From the NCBI RefSeq assembly GCF_004001245.1, contig NZ_AP018724.1:124001-188000 (forward strand): a stretch of 64,000 nucleotides of DNA. The letters run 5' to 3'. The DNA comes from Sulfurivermis fontis. GTDB lineage: Bacteria > Pseudomonadota > Gammaproteobacteria > Thiohalomonadales > Thiohalomonadaceae. Within the stretch, counting starts at the first letter, position 1. Each line of letters starts with the position of its first letter. Below, piece after piece: positions 39,762-47,741 of this stretch. The notes under the pieces were generated by a model, which had not been told where the DNA came from, made no database searches, and worked only from the letters and a program-made list of their open reading frames with translations. Position numbers and translations under genes: made by a program.

Positions 39762-40676
39762 CTACAGGGTACGCAGCCGCTCCACCGACGGCGCGAAGAA
39801 ATATCCGCCGCTCACCGCCTCGGTGAATTCCATCAAGCGGTCATGCAGGCCGTCGCCGCTCAGGCCGAACATGCGTTGCAGCATCTTGTCGTAGATGGTC
39901 AGGTCGCGGGAATAGGCGAGGAAGAACAGGCCGCTTTCGCCGCACACCGCGCCGTAGGGCAGGCTGTGGCGCACGATCTCCAGTTCCTCACCGTCCTCCT
40001 CGATCACCACGCGGGCGATGTGCGCGGTCGGCGGCTTCACCGCGTCGTCCAGCTCCACCGAGTCGGGCTTGCTGCGGCCGATGATGCCCTCCTGCTCCCG
40101 CTGCGGCATGGCGTTCCAGCGCTCCAGGTGATGCACGTAGCGCTGGGCGATGACATAACTGCCGCCGGCGAACTCGCTGTCCTCGTCACCGATCAGCGCC
40201 ACCTCGCGCCGCTCCTCCTGCTCCTGCGGATTCTCCGTGCCGTCGATGAAGCCGGTGAGGTCGCGCGCATCGAGATAGCGGAAGGCGGGCGTCTCCTCGG
40301 TGCGTTCAATCCAGGGCCTGAGCGGTGTGACGAAGCGGTTGGCCAGCAGGTAGTTGAGGTCGGCGCGCGCCGAGTGCAGGTGCAGCAGCAGATCGCCGCC
40401 GGTGGCCGGGGCGCGCAGTGTGCCGCCGTCGAGGGGAGCGAAGGGCTTGAGCAGTTTCGGCCGCGTCCTGCTCAGGCGATCCCACTGCTCTGCGCCGAAG
40501 GCCAGCGTGCCGACCAGTTGTGCCGCGGGCGCGATGGAAGAAATTTCTTCCAGCAATGCCGGGAAGGTCGCCGCGGCCCGACGCACGGCCTCATCGGCGC
40601 GGGGCTTGAGGTGCAGTACCAGAAACAGGCCGGCGGGGCCGTCCAGGGCGAGGATGGCGGATTGCGGGGTGGGCAT
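39762..40676 (-). CDS. Dyp-type peroxidase
   Basis: The 304-residue heme peroxidase has the GXXDG motif in LTGFIDGTENP (about 142-152) with the catalytic aspartate. The proximal heme histidine is expected in TAHIARVVIEEDGEEL (near 222), and SGLFFLAYSRD follows. ATG 40676 is preferred over an upstream in-frame ATG (40784), because MPTPQSAILALDGPAGLFL starts the family domain. No signal peptide is seen, so it acts in the cytoplasm or in an encapsulin, though no encapsulin gene is nearby. Confidence 0.9.
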   Translation of the reverse strand: MPTPQSAILALDGPAGLFLVLHLKPRADEAVRRAAATFPALLEEISSIAPAAQLVGTLAFGAEQWDRLSRTRPKLLKPFAPLDGGTLRAPATGGDLLLHLHSARADLNYLLANRFVTPLRPWIERTEETPAFRYLDARDLTGFIDGTENPQEQEERREVALIGDEDSEFAGGSYVIAQRYVHHLERWNAMPQREQEGIIGRSKPDSVELDDAVKPPTAHIARVVIEEDGEELEIVRHSLPYGAVCGESGLFFLAYSRDLTIYDKMLQRMFGLSGDGLHDRLMEFTEAVSGGYFFAPSVERLRTL

Positions 40677-40804
40677 GATGGTTTCGTGCGCAGGCAAGGT
40701 TGTTTGCAGGAGTCCACGATCGAAGGGAGTGGTTAGCTTACCGGCAGCTTGCGCGATAAAAAACCACTCGCTACGCTGCGGCATCCTCCATGCGGGCTAC
40801 GACC

Positions 40805-41011
40805 ATGAATTTGCGCCAACTCAATCTTCTGCACGACGACGACCCGGCGGCGATCCGCGCCCTGGCCGGCGAATGCGGCCTCGACCCGGTGCTCGCCATC
40901 GGTGTGGCCAAGCTGCTGCTGGCCAATGACGGCAATCTCGCCAGCCTGTCGCCGCAACAGCGGCAGTGCTTCGAGCAGGTGTTGCGGCCGCTTATCGAAA
41001 ACCGCGGCTGA
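40805..41011 (+). CDS. Small hypothetical protein
   Basis: The 68-residue frame from ATG 40805 (MNLRQLNLLHDDDPAAIRAL) has the look of a small helical protein and ends QVLRPLIENRG. An ATG five codons upstream is also possible. It overlaps the tail of the convergent symporter gene by 20 bp. No family was recognised, but the divergent placement from the Dyp peroxidase and its composition suggest a real gene. Confidence 0.5.
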   Translation: MNLRQLNLLHDDDPAAIRALAGECGLDPVLAIGVAKLLLANDGNLASLSPQQRQCFEQVLRPLIENRG

Positions 41012-42395
41012 ACGACTTCGCCGCGACGAACACCAGCAGGCCGGCACTGATGCCGGGCGCCACCGCGTACACCGCCGCCGGCCCGTACAGGCTCCAGCCG
41101 TACATGGTGAGCACACCGCCGATCAGCATGGCGACGGCCAGCCGTTCACTCACGCGCTGGCCGAGGGCGTAGACCGCAAGCAGCGGCGCGAAGGCGGAGG
41201 CCAGCACACCCCAGGCGTCGAGCACCAGGTCGTATACGCTCTTGTGGCCGGACAGGGCGATGGCGAGGGCGCCGAGGGTGACGGCGACGGTGCCCAGCTT
41301 GGTGAGCCAGTAGTGATCCTGTTTCTGCCAGTGGAAGTCGCGCGTCAGCGCGGCGGCGCAGCTCAGGATCAGCGAGTCGGCGGTGGACATGGTGGCGGCG
41401 AAGATGCCGGCGAGGATCACGCCCACCAGCACCTCGGGCAGCAGTTGCAGCGCCAGCGTCGGCAAGGCCAGTTCGGCGTCGAAGCTCGCCACCTCCGGCA
41501 GCAGCAGGCGCGCGCCCATGCCGACGATGATGGCGGCGCTCCAGAACAGGGTGAACCAGCCGTAGTACCAGGCGCGGGCGGCGCGGAGATTTTCTGCATC
41601 GTCCAGCGCCATGAAGCGGATCATGATGTGCGGCTGGCCGGCGACGCCGAAGCCGGCGAACAGCCAGCCCGCCACGAACAGCAGCGGGCCGAGCCAGGGA
41701 CCGTAACCCTCTACCACGGGGAACAATTGCATGTAACCGGGTTCGACCGCATGCAGCCCCGCCACGAAGGCGCTCCAGCCGCCCAGGCTGTCGAGGGCTG
41801 CCGCCATGAGCAGGAACATGGCGCCGATCATCACGATGGACTGCGCCGCATCGGTCCAGATGGAGGCGCGGATGCCGCCGGCGAAGGAATACAGCAGCAC
41901 CATCACCGCCCCCATCACCGCGCCGGCCCAGTGCTCCCACGCGAACAGCACCTGCAGGGCCTTGCTGCCGGCGGAGAGCTGCGCCGCGGCGTAGGTGCCG
42001 AGGAACAGCAGGATCATCAGTCCGCTCAGAAAACGCAGCACGCGGTAATTGCCGCCCTGCCAGCGTGACAGCAGGCCGCTGAAGGTATGCACGTCGTGGC
42101 GTTCGGTGGCGAGGCGCACCTGGCGGTGGATGAAGCTGGAGGCGATGAAGTCGCCGATGATCCAGCCCAGCATCATCCAGATCGCCGCGAGGCCGGTGAG
42201 GTAGGTGTAGCCGATGAGGCCGATGAACATGTAGCCGCTGTTGTTGGTGGCCACCGCCGACAGCGCGGTGAGCCAGGGCGCCACGCTGCGGCCGGCGAGC
42301 AGGTAGTCGATGCTGTTGTGCCGGCTGCGGCGCATCGACCACAGGCCGATGGCGACGAAGAACAGCAGAAAGGCGAGAAAGCTGGTGACGATCAT
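40992..42395 (-). CDS. Sodium:solute symporter family protein (PutP-like)
   Basis: The 467-residue protein has about 13 transmembrane helices. Signature elements are YLLAGRSVAPWLTALSAVATNNSGYMFIG near the N-terminus and GVILAGIFAATMSTADSLILSCAAAL near residue 330, the sodium-site region of the SSS family. Substrate is unknown; the relatives include proline and pantothenate carriers. ATG 42395 (MIVTSFLAFLLFFVAIGLW) starts the first helix; an upstream in-frame ATG would add a hydrophilic tail of 32 residues. Confidence 0.88.
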   Translation of the reverse strand: MIVTSFLAFLLFFVAIGLWSMRRSRHNSIDYLLAGRSVAPWLTALSAVATNNSGYMFIGLIGYTYLTGLAAIWMMLGWIIGDFIASSFIHRQVRLATERHDVHTFSGLLSRWQGGNYRVLRFLSGLMILLFLGTYAAAQLSAGSKALQVLFAWEHWAGAVMGAVMVLLYSFAGGIRASIWTDAAQSIVMIGAMFLLMAAALDSLGGWSAFVAGLHAVEPGYMQLFPVVEGYGPWLGPLLFVAGWLFAGFGVAGQPHIMIRFMALDDAENLRAARAWYYGWFTLFWSAAIIVGMGARLLLPEVASFDAELALPTLALQLLPEVLVGVILAGIFAATMSTADSLILSCAAALTRDFHWQKQDHYWLTKLGTVAVTLGALAIALSGHKSVYDLVLDAWGVLASAFAPLLAVYALGQRVSERLAVAMLIGGVLTMYGWSLYGPAAVYAVAPGISAGLLVFVAAKSFSRGFR

Positions 42396-42532
42396 GCAGA
42401 ATCCGCGACACGGTGTGCGCTTCACCCTACACGACACAGGGGCATGGTTCAAACCGACTGCCCGCGCCATGCGCTGCATGGCATGAAACACCTGTAAATT
42501 TCAGGGGTTACACATTGTGTTCGTTTCGCTAG

Positions 42533-42737
42533 GGAAGCTCTGAATAAGTTCAGAGCTTCCGCGGCACAGGGATGTGCCGCCAATTTTCAACGCCGATAAC
42601 TCGTTGAAAATTGAAGCCAAGCGAAAATCACACGTTTCGCTTGGCGTGGTTTTGTCCACGGATGGACTTATGTCGCGCAGCCCAGGGAGGGGCGGGAGCG
42701 ACCTGAGAAGTCCAGGATGGACTTATTCAGACCTTCC
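42533..42737 (-). mobile_element. IS5-like MITE composed of hairpins, copy C
   Basis: This 205-bp copy is flanked by CTAG (42529-42532 and 42738-42741). It is the most diverged copy. In the 14-bp stem an outer pair is changed on both arms (T:A to A:T), while two pairs near the loop are lost. It lies between the divergent symporter gene and the small membrane protein gene. Confidence 0.9.
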
Positions 42738-42806
42738 CTAGATTGCGCGGCCGCCCACGTGGCGACCACCACACACCTCCCTTATCATTGACTGAGAGAT
42801 TACATT

Positions 42807-42920
42807 ATGGATGCCACCGCCATCGGGGCCGTTCTTTCCGTCGTCGGCTCGATCATCGTGTTCGTGTTTCTCGGCGTGCGGATCACGCGGCTGATGAAGA
42901 CCTGCAACTCGCAGGACTGA
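42807..42920 (+). CDS. 37-residue single-helix membrane protein
   Basis: ATG 42807 opens a 37-codon frame: MDATAIGAVLSVVGSIIVFV, then FLGVRITRLMKTCNSQD and TGA. It has one transmembrane helix (about 5-24) and a short basic cytoplasmic tail. A good intrinsic terminator follows 8 bp after the stop, which marks it as a discrete gene. Proteins of this kind occur, to my knowledge, in other sulfur-oxidising gammaproteobacteria. Function unknown. Confidence 0.6.
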   Translation: MDATAIGAVLSVVGSIIVFVFLGVRITRLMKTCNSQD

Positions 42921-42928
42921 ACAGGATG

Positions 42929-42955
42929 AAGGGGACGCAAGTCCCCTTCTTGTTG
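42929..42955 (+). terminator. Intrinsic terminator of the 37-residue gene
   Basis: AAGGGGAC (42929-42936), loop GCAA and GTCCCCTT (42941-42948) form an 8-bp stem, followed by CTTGTTG. This matches a Rho-independent terminator with a short, interrupted T-tract. Confidence 0.75.
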
Positions 42956-43022
42956 TGGGGCGAAGGAACCGATGCCGGCCGGCGCAGTCTCTGGGTTCAA
43001 CCGCATTGCCGAGGAACATGTC

Positions 43023-43457
43023 ATGAAGCGTTACATCATTGCAGGATGGCTGCTGGCGCTGTGGTTGCCGCTGCAGTCCCTTGCCGCCGGTGCGGTGCTC
43101 TCCGCCCCCGAGGCGTTGGCCGCCATGGAGGCCGGCAGGCTGACCCTGGTCGATATCCGCACGCCGCCGGAGTGGCGCCAGACCGGTGTTGCCAGGGGCG
43201 CCAGCCGGCTCGACATGCGGCACCCGCAGGGTGGGCAGGGATTCGTCAATGACCTGCTGAAGATGGTCGGTGGCGACAAGAACGCGCCCATCGGCCTCAT
43301 CTGCCGCACCGGCAACCGCACCACCCAGGTGCAGAAATTCCTGGAGGCGCAGGGTTTCACCAATATCTACAACGTGAAGGAAGGCATGGCCGGCAGCGGT
43401 GCCGGTCCGGGCTGGCTGCGCCGCGGCCTGCCGGTGGAGCAGTGCACGCGCTGCTGA
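43023..43457 (+). CDS. Periplasmic rhodanese-like sulfurtransferase
   Basis: The 144-residue protein has a signal peptide (MKRYIIAGWLLALWLPLQSLAA) and one rhodanese domain. The active-site loop is LICRTGNRT, with the cysteine at about residue 99, as required for persulfide formation; LVDIRTPPEWRQTG is the usual entry motif. ATG 43023 was chosen because it starts the signal peptide and has a GAGGAA site upstream. It may handle sulfane sulfur in the periplasm. Confidence 0.88.
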   Translation: MKRYIIAGWLLALWLPLQSLAAGAVLSAPEALAAMEAGRLTLVDIRTPPEWRQTGVARGASRLDMRHPQGGQGFVNDLLKMVGGDKNAPIGLICRTGNRTTQVQKFLEAQGFTNIYNVKEGMAGSGAGPGWLRRGLPVEQCTRC

Positions 43458-43519
43458 ATCTTCCTCACGACCTCGCCCGCGAGGAAGAAAGGCGCCGCGC
43501 CTCTTTGCCGGCATCACCC

Positions 43520-43540
43520 GGCGGGCTGAAGCCCGCCCTG
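43520..43540. repeat. Short REP-like palindromic sequence, copy 2
   Basis: GGCGGGC-TGAA-GCCCGCC (43520-43537) is a 7-bp stem with a 4-base loop. The bases 43524-43540 repeat the 17-mer at 1448-1464. It separates the rhodanese and DUF1840 genes. Confidence 0.45.
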
Positions 43541-43569
43541 CATCAACCTACTGTCGGGAATCCTTGTCC

Positions 43570-43881
43570 ATGCTGGTGACCTTTCACAGCCGCGCCTATG
43601 CCGATATCACTCTGTTCGGCGATGTCGCGAAAACCCTGCTCAAGATGATGGGCCATAGCGGCACCGTGCCCGGCGCCCTGCTGGCGGAGGACATCCCGGC
43701 GGCGCTGACGCGGCTGCGGGCGGCGTTGGCGGCGAAACAGCAGGCGCACGATGAGGACAAGGGAGACGAAGAAGAGGACGAGGAGAAGGAGGCGAAGCCC
43801 CCACTCGACGTGCGAGCGTTGCCCCTGGTCGAACTGCTGGAGGCCTCGGCGCGCCGGGGTTGCGACGTGATGTGGGATTGA
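43570..43881 (+). CDS. DUF1840 family protein
   Basis: The 103-residue protein starts MLVTFHSRAYADITLFGDVA, continues LLKMMGHSGTVPGALLAEDI and has an acidic middle (DEDKGDEEEDEEKEA) before RALPLVELLEASARRGCDVMWD. These are the hallmarks of DUF1840. Function is unknown. ATG 43570 was chosen as the family start; an in-frame upstream extension overlaps the rhodanese gene. Confidence 0.82.
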   Translation: MLVTFHSRAYADITLFGDVAKTLLKMMGHSGTVPGALLAEDIPAALTRLRAALAAKQQAHDEDKGDEEEDEEKEAKPPLDVRALPLVELLEASARRGCDVMWD

Positions 43882-43964
43882 CCCGCCGCAGGGGCGGATT
43901 CGCTTACGATCAGCAACTGCCTGCGGTGCAGTTGCGCGTACTGCGATCAGCGACTATGTATTAG

Positions 43965-44168
43965 GGAAGGTCTGAATAAGTCCATCCTGGACTTTTCAGG
44001 TCGCTCCCGCCCCTCCCTGGGCTGCGCGACATAAGTCCATCCGTGGACAAAACCACGCCACGCGAAAAGTGTGATTTTCGCTTGGCTTCATTTTCAACGA
44101 CTTATCGTCGTTGAAAAATGGCGGCACATCCCTGTGCCGCGGAAGCTCTGAACTTATTCAGAGCTTCC
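43965..44168 (+). mobile_element. IS5-like MITE composed of hairpins, copy D
   Basis: This 204-bp copy is flanked by TTAG (43961-43964 and 44169-44172). It matches copy A except for a one-base deletion in the 14-bp stem and one mismatch in the 11-bp stem. Its right end lies only 36 bp before the likely start of the small gene upstream of cbbL, so it must have displaced or supplied that gene's promoter. Confidence 0.9.
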
Positions 44169-44208
44169 TTAGCAGTACATGGCCATGCAGCGCAGGAATC
44201 TTCCAGGC

Positions 44209-44601
44209 ATGAAATCCAGTCTTCCTGATCTGCCGATCCTCAAGTCGTTGCCGCTGCGCATGGAGGCGGTGCATTACAACAATGTCTATCTCGCCCTGCA
44301 CCGTCTCGGTGATCCGCTGCGCCTGATGTTGTCCGGCGTGCGTGGATTCGAGGTACGGCTCAGTCACGATGCATGGGTCTGTTTCGATCGCACCAGCGAC
44401 AATCATCCCCTGCTGGCCTGGACCGGTTTTCGCGGCAATGCGCGCAGCGGTCTGTATGAGCCGGTACCCTGCCGCCTGCTGATGTATCACCCCTACGCCT
44501 CGCTGCTGATGCGCAGTCTACCGCGAGAAATCAGCCGTCTGCTGATTCGTCGCCTGAACCAGCGCCGCGTTTCCACGCTGGCGCAGCTCCATCCTCTCTG
44601 A
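44209..44601 (+). CDS. Small conserved protein upstream of cbbL, paralogue of the one after cbbO
   Basis: The 130-residue protein shares a pattern with the gene at 50072: HYN near residue 22, then GDPLRLMLSGVRGFEVRL matching GHPLRLELPGVSGMELIL. DAWV, LAW, PVxC and YH follow at the same spacing. ATG 44209 (MKSSLPDLPILKS) was chosen because it aligns with the paralogue's start and has AGGAA 10 bp upstream; ATGs at 44179 and 44185 are possible. No known domain is recognised. Position at the head of the cbb locus suggests a RuBisCO-related role. Confidence 0.65.
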   Translation: MKSSLPDLPILKSLPLRMEAVHYNNVYLALHRLGDPLRLMLSGVRGFEVRLSHDAWVCFDRTSDNHPLLAWTGFRGNARSGLYEPVPCRLLMYHPYASLLMRSLPREISRLLIRRLNQRRVSTLAQLHPL

Positions 44602-44660
44602 GTTTCATCCTGCCAGCGCTGATGGACAGCCATAGTTCATCAGTCGACCATTATGCCTCC

Positions 44661-44684
44661 ATAAGTCAATAAATATTGTCTTAT
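44661..44684 (+). promoter_or_regulatory. Candidate CbbR-binding inverted repeat upstream of cbbL
   Basis: ATAAG (44661-44665) and CTTAT (44680-44684) are inverted across 14 AT-rich bases in the 255-bp gap before cbbL. The same half-sites recur upstream of cbbM at 52697-52712 with a 6-base spacer. LysR-type CbbR proteins bind such AT-rich dyads. A TTTATA-like -10 occurs near 44712. The activator gene is not in the window. Confidence 0.4.
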
Positions 44685-44856
44685 CATTTCGGCAATTATT
44701 ATTGAATTTACTTTATAGGACGGCTGCCTACACTTGAGTCCAACAAGGGATACGCCTTGGTGAACGACATCCGGCCTGAACCCCGCCACGCGGGATGCTC
44801 GACGGGGTGTCAATGGACCATCTGAAATCGCTAACCGATCGTGGAGGGCAAGCGAA

Positions 44857-46278
44857 ATGGCAGGAAAGACTTATAACGCGGGCGTTAAAGAGTACCGCGA
44901 AACTTACTGGGATCCCAACTATACGCCGAAGGACAGCGACATCCTGGCCTGTTTCAAGGTCGTGCCGCAGGCCGGCGTACCGCGTGAAGAGGCCGCCGCT
45001 GCCGTATGTGCCGAGTCCTCCACCGCCACCTGGACCACGGTGTGGACCGACCTGCTGACCGACCTGGACTACTACAAGGGCCGTGCCTACGCCATCGAGG
45101 ACGTGCCGGGTGACGACGAGGCGTTCTATGCGTTCATCGCCTACCCCATGGGATTGTTCGAAGAAGGTTCCGTAGTCAACGTCTTTACCTCCCTGGTCGG
45201 TAACGTATTCGGTTTCAAGGCGGTGCGTTCGCTGCGTCTGGAAGACGTGCGCTTTCCGCTGTGGTTCGTGACCACCTGCGATGGTCCCCCGCACGGTATT
45301 CAGGTCGAGCGCGACAAACTGGACAAGTATGGCCGTCCGCTGCTGGGCTGCACCATCAAGCCGAAGTTGGGTCTGTCCGCCAAGAACTATGGCCGCGCCG
45401 TATACGAGTGCCTGCGCGGCGGTCTGGACTTCACCAAGGACGACGAAAACGTCAACTCCCAGCCGTTCATGCGTTGGCGCGATCGTTTCGAGTTCTGCCA
45501 GGAAGCCATCGAGAAAGCCGAGCGCGAGACCGGCGAGCGCAAGGGACACTACCTGAACGTGACCGGACCCAACATGGAAGAGATTTACAAGCGCGCGGAG
45601 TTCGCCAAGGAGATCGGTACTCCGATCATCATGTCCGACTACCTGACCATCGGCTGGGCCGCCCAGGCCAGTCTGGCGCGCTGGTGCCGTGATAACGGGA
45701 TGCTGCTGCATGTCCACCGTGCGATGCATGGTGTCATCGATCGCAATCCGAAGCACGGCATCAACTTCCGTGTGCTGGCCAAGATGGCACGTCTGCTCGG
45801 TGCCGACCACCTGCACTCTGGTACCGTCGTCGGCAAACTGGAGGGCGATCGCGATGCGACGCTCGGCTGGATCGATCAAATGCGTGAGCGTTATGTGAAG
45901 GAGGATCGTTCGCGCGGTATCTTCTTCGATCAGAACTGGGGCCACATGCCCGCCGTGATGCCTGTTGCTTCCGGTGGCATCCATGTCTGGCATATGCCCG
46001 CACTGGTTTCCATCTTCGGTGACGACTCCGTGCTGCAGTTCGGTGGTGGCACCATCGGCCATCCGTGGGGCAACGCCGCTGGCGCCGCTGCCAACCGCGT
46101 CGCACTGGAGGCCTGCGTGCAGGCCCGCAACGAAGGTCGTGTAATCGAGAAGGAAGGCAAGGATATTCTGACCAATGCCGCCAAATCCAGTCCTGAGCTG
46201 AAGATGGCGATGGAGACCTGGAAAGAGATCAAGTTCGAGTTCGACACCGTCGACAAGCTGGACGTGGCGCATAAGTAA
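44857..46278 (+). CDS. cbbL: RuBisCO large subunit, form I
   Basis: The 473-residue protein carboxylates ribulose bisphosphate in the Calvin cycle. Key elements are the catalytic lysine in [11 protein letters not shown] (near 167), the carbamylated lysine and metal ligands in [13 protein letters not shown] (near 192), [11 protein letters not shown] and the loop 6 [12 protein letters not shown]. Sequence is of the proteobacterial form IA type. The CbbQ/CbbO genes downstream suggest the IAq (non-carboxysomal) group, and no carboxysome genes are present. GGAGG precedes ATG 44857. Confidence 0.98.
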   Translation: MAGKTYNAGVKEYRETYWDPNYTPKDSDILACFKVVPQAGVPREEAAAAVCAESSTATWTTVWTDLLTDLDYYKGRAYAIEDVPGDDEAFYAFIAYPMGLFEEGSVVNVFTSLVGNVFGFKAVRSLRLEDVRFPLWFVTTCDGPPHGIQVERDKLDKYGRPLLGCTIKPKLGLSAKNYGRAVYECLRGGLDFTKDDENVNSQPFMRWRDRFEFCQEAIEKAERETGERKGHYLNVTGPNMEEIYKRAEFAKEIGTPIIMSDYLTIGWAAQASLARWCRDNGMLLHVHRAMHGVIDRNPKHGINFRVLAKMARLLGADHLHSGTVVGKLEGDRDATLGWIDQMRERYVKEDRSRGIFFDQNWGHMPAVMPVASGGIHVWHMPALVSIFGDDSVLQFGGGTIGHPWGNAAGAAANRVALEACVQARNEGRVIEKEGKDILTNAAKSSPELKMAMETWKEIKFEFDTVDKLDVAHK

Positions 46279-46345
46279 GTCGCAAGTTGCAAGTGACAAG
46301 TTGCAAGTGGTGTCTCTTGCCACTTGTAACTTGAAACTTGTGACT
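46278..46345 (+). promoter_or_regulatory. Imperfect long hairpin in the cbbL-cbbS spacer
   Basis: The 115-bp gap between cbbL and cbbS has reiterated CAAGTT/CAAGTG units in the left arm (46278-46310) and complementary CCACTTGTAACTTGAAACTTG in the right arm (46320-46345, reading to TGACT). Together they form a stem of over 20 bp with a bulge. It may halt part of transcription, guide mRNA processing or stabilise the cbbL message, and could tune the L:S ratio. Confidence 0.55.
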
Positions 46346-46393
46346 CGATTCCAGAACGCACACGAAGTTACGACTGAATTTGGAGTGAAGACC

Positions 46394-46753
46394 ATGAGCG
46401 AAATGCAAGACTACAATTCCCGCCTGTCGGATCCGAACAGCCGCAAGCTGGGCACCTTCTCCTACCTGCCGCAGATGGATGCCGACCAGATCCGCAAGCA
46501 GATCCAGTACATCGTCGACAAGGGTTGGAACCCGGCAATCGAGCATACCGAGCCGGAAGAGGCCGGCAGCCACTACTGGTACATGTGGAAACTGCCGATG
46601 TTCGGTGAAACCGACGTCAGTCGCATTCTCGACGAGATCGAGGCGTGCAAAAAGGCCAATCCTGGTCACCACGTCCGTCTCATCGGTTACGACAACATCA
46701 AGCAGTCCCAGGGTGCGAACATGATCGTACATCGTGCCCCGATCAAGTCCTGA
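46394..46753 (+). CDS. cbbS: RuBisCO small subunit
   Basis: The 119-residue protein starts [20 protein letters not shown] and has the family core [20 protein letters not shown], then [11 protein letters not shown] and [14 protein letters not shown]. It completes the L8S8 holoenzyme with cbbL. ATG 46394 is the family start; an upstream in-frame ATG lies inside the hairpin region. Confidence 0.97.
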   Translation: MSEMQDYNSRLSDPNSRKLGTFSYLPQMDADQIRKQIQYIVDKGWNPAIEHTEPEEAGSHYWYMWKLPMFGETDVSRILDEIEACKKANPGHHVRLIGYDNIKQSQGANMIVHRAPIKS

Positions 46754-46771
46754 GGAGTGAAACCGGAAGTA

Positions 46772-46796
46772 CGGGCCGCCATTGAAGGGCGGCCCG
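46772..46796 (+). terminator. GC hairpin between cbbS and cbbQ
   Basis: CGGGCCGCC (46772-46780) and GGCGGCCCG (46788-46796) make a perfect 9-bp stem with a 7-base loop 19 bp after cbbS. Only CTTC follows, so it is likely a partial stop or 3' stabiliser that lowers cbbQO expression relative to cbbLS. Confidence 0.6.
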
Positions 46797-46841
46797 CTTC
46801 AAAGCGAATTCTTGTTTGCCCGAAACGAGGAGCATGGTGCC

Positions 46842-47651
46842 ATGAGCGAAGTCAATCGCGATCAGTACTTGGTGAAGAGCGAACCCTACTACCATCCCGT
46901 GGCTGATGAAGTGGCACTCTATGAGGCCGCTTACAGCGTGCGCATGCCGGTCATGCTCAAGGGTCCGACGGGTTGCGGCAAATCCCGCTTCGTGGAATAC
47001 ATGGCATGGAAACTCGGCAAGCCACTGATCACTGTGGCGTGTAACGAGGATATGACCGCATCCGATCTGGTGGGTCGTTTTCTGCTCGATATCAATGGGA
47101 CCAAATGGCAGGATGGTCCATTGGCCATCGCTGCCCGCATCGGCGCCATCTGTTACCTCGATGAGGTGGTCGAAGCCCGCCAGGACACTACCGTGGTGAT
47201 CCATCCGCTGACTGACCATCGCCGACAACTACCGCTGGAGAAGAAGGGCGAGCTGATCAATGCCCATCCGGATTTCCAGATCGTCATCTCCTACAACCCA
47301 GGCTACCAAAGCCTGATGAAGGATCTGAAACAGTCGACCAAGCAGCGTTTCGGCGCCATGGATTTCGACTATCCGGCGGCCGAGATTGAGACCAAGATCG
47401 TGGCCCATGAGTCCGGTGTCGATGAAAAGACCGCCGCGAAGCTGGTACAGGTGGCACAGCGTTCGCGCAATCTAAAGGGACACGGCCTTGACGAGGGCAT
47501 CTCGACACGTCTGTTGGTCTATGCCGGGCAACTCATCGCCAAAGGCATCGACGCCAAGGCGGCCTGCCGCATGGCGCTGGCCCGTCCTCTCACCGACGAT
47601 CCGGATATGCGTGATACCCTCGACGCCGCCGTGGATACCTTCTTCGGCTAA
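46842..47651 (+). CDS. cbbQ: RuBisCO activase subunit CbbQ (MoxR AAA+ ATPase)
   Basis: The 269-residue AAA+ protein has Walker A in GPTGCGKS (near 39), a conserved [15 protein letters not shown] and Walker B in [14 protein letters not shown] (near 104). [16 protein letters not shown] follows. With CbbO it forms the hexameric QO activase, which removes inhibitory sugar phosphates from form I RuBisCO. ATG 46842 follows CGAGGAG; an upstream in-frame ATG is inside the hairpin. It is 74% or so similar by eye to the second copy at 55924. Confidence 0.95.
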   Translation: MSEVNRDQYLVKSEPYYHPVADEVALYEAAYSVRMPVMLKGPTGCGKSRFVEYMAWKLGKPLITVACNEDMTASDLVGRFLLDINGTKWQDGPLAIAARIGAICYLDEVVEARQDTTVVIHPLTDHRRQLPLEKKGELINAHPDFQIVISYNPGYQSLMKDLKQSTKQRFGAMDFDYPAAEIETKIVAHESGVDEKTAAKLVQVAQRSRNLKGHGLDEGISTRLLVYAGQLIAKGIDAKAACRMALARPLTDDPDMRDTLDAAVDTFFG

Positions 47652-47741
47652 GAGCGGCAGCAAAAGCGATGAGTTGCGTGGCCAACCGCCGACTCCCCGC
47701 TGTCCGGCAAACGTCACATCTGTGCAGACGAGGGCAGGGCC

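Noticed and set aside
44857-46278. Carboxysomal (IAc) RuBisCO
   Set aside because: cbbQ and cbbO follow, and no csoS or shell genes occur nearby, so the IAq arrangement is more likely.
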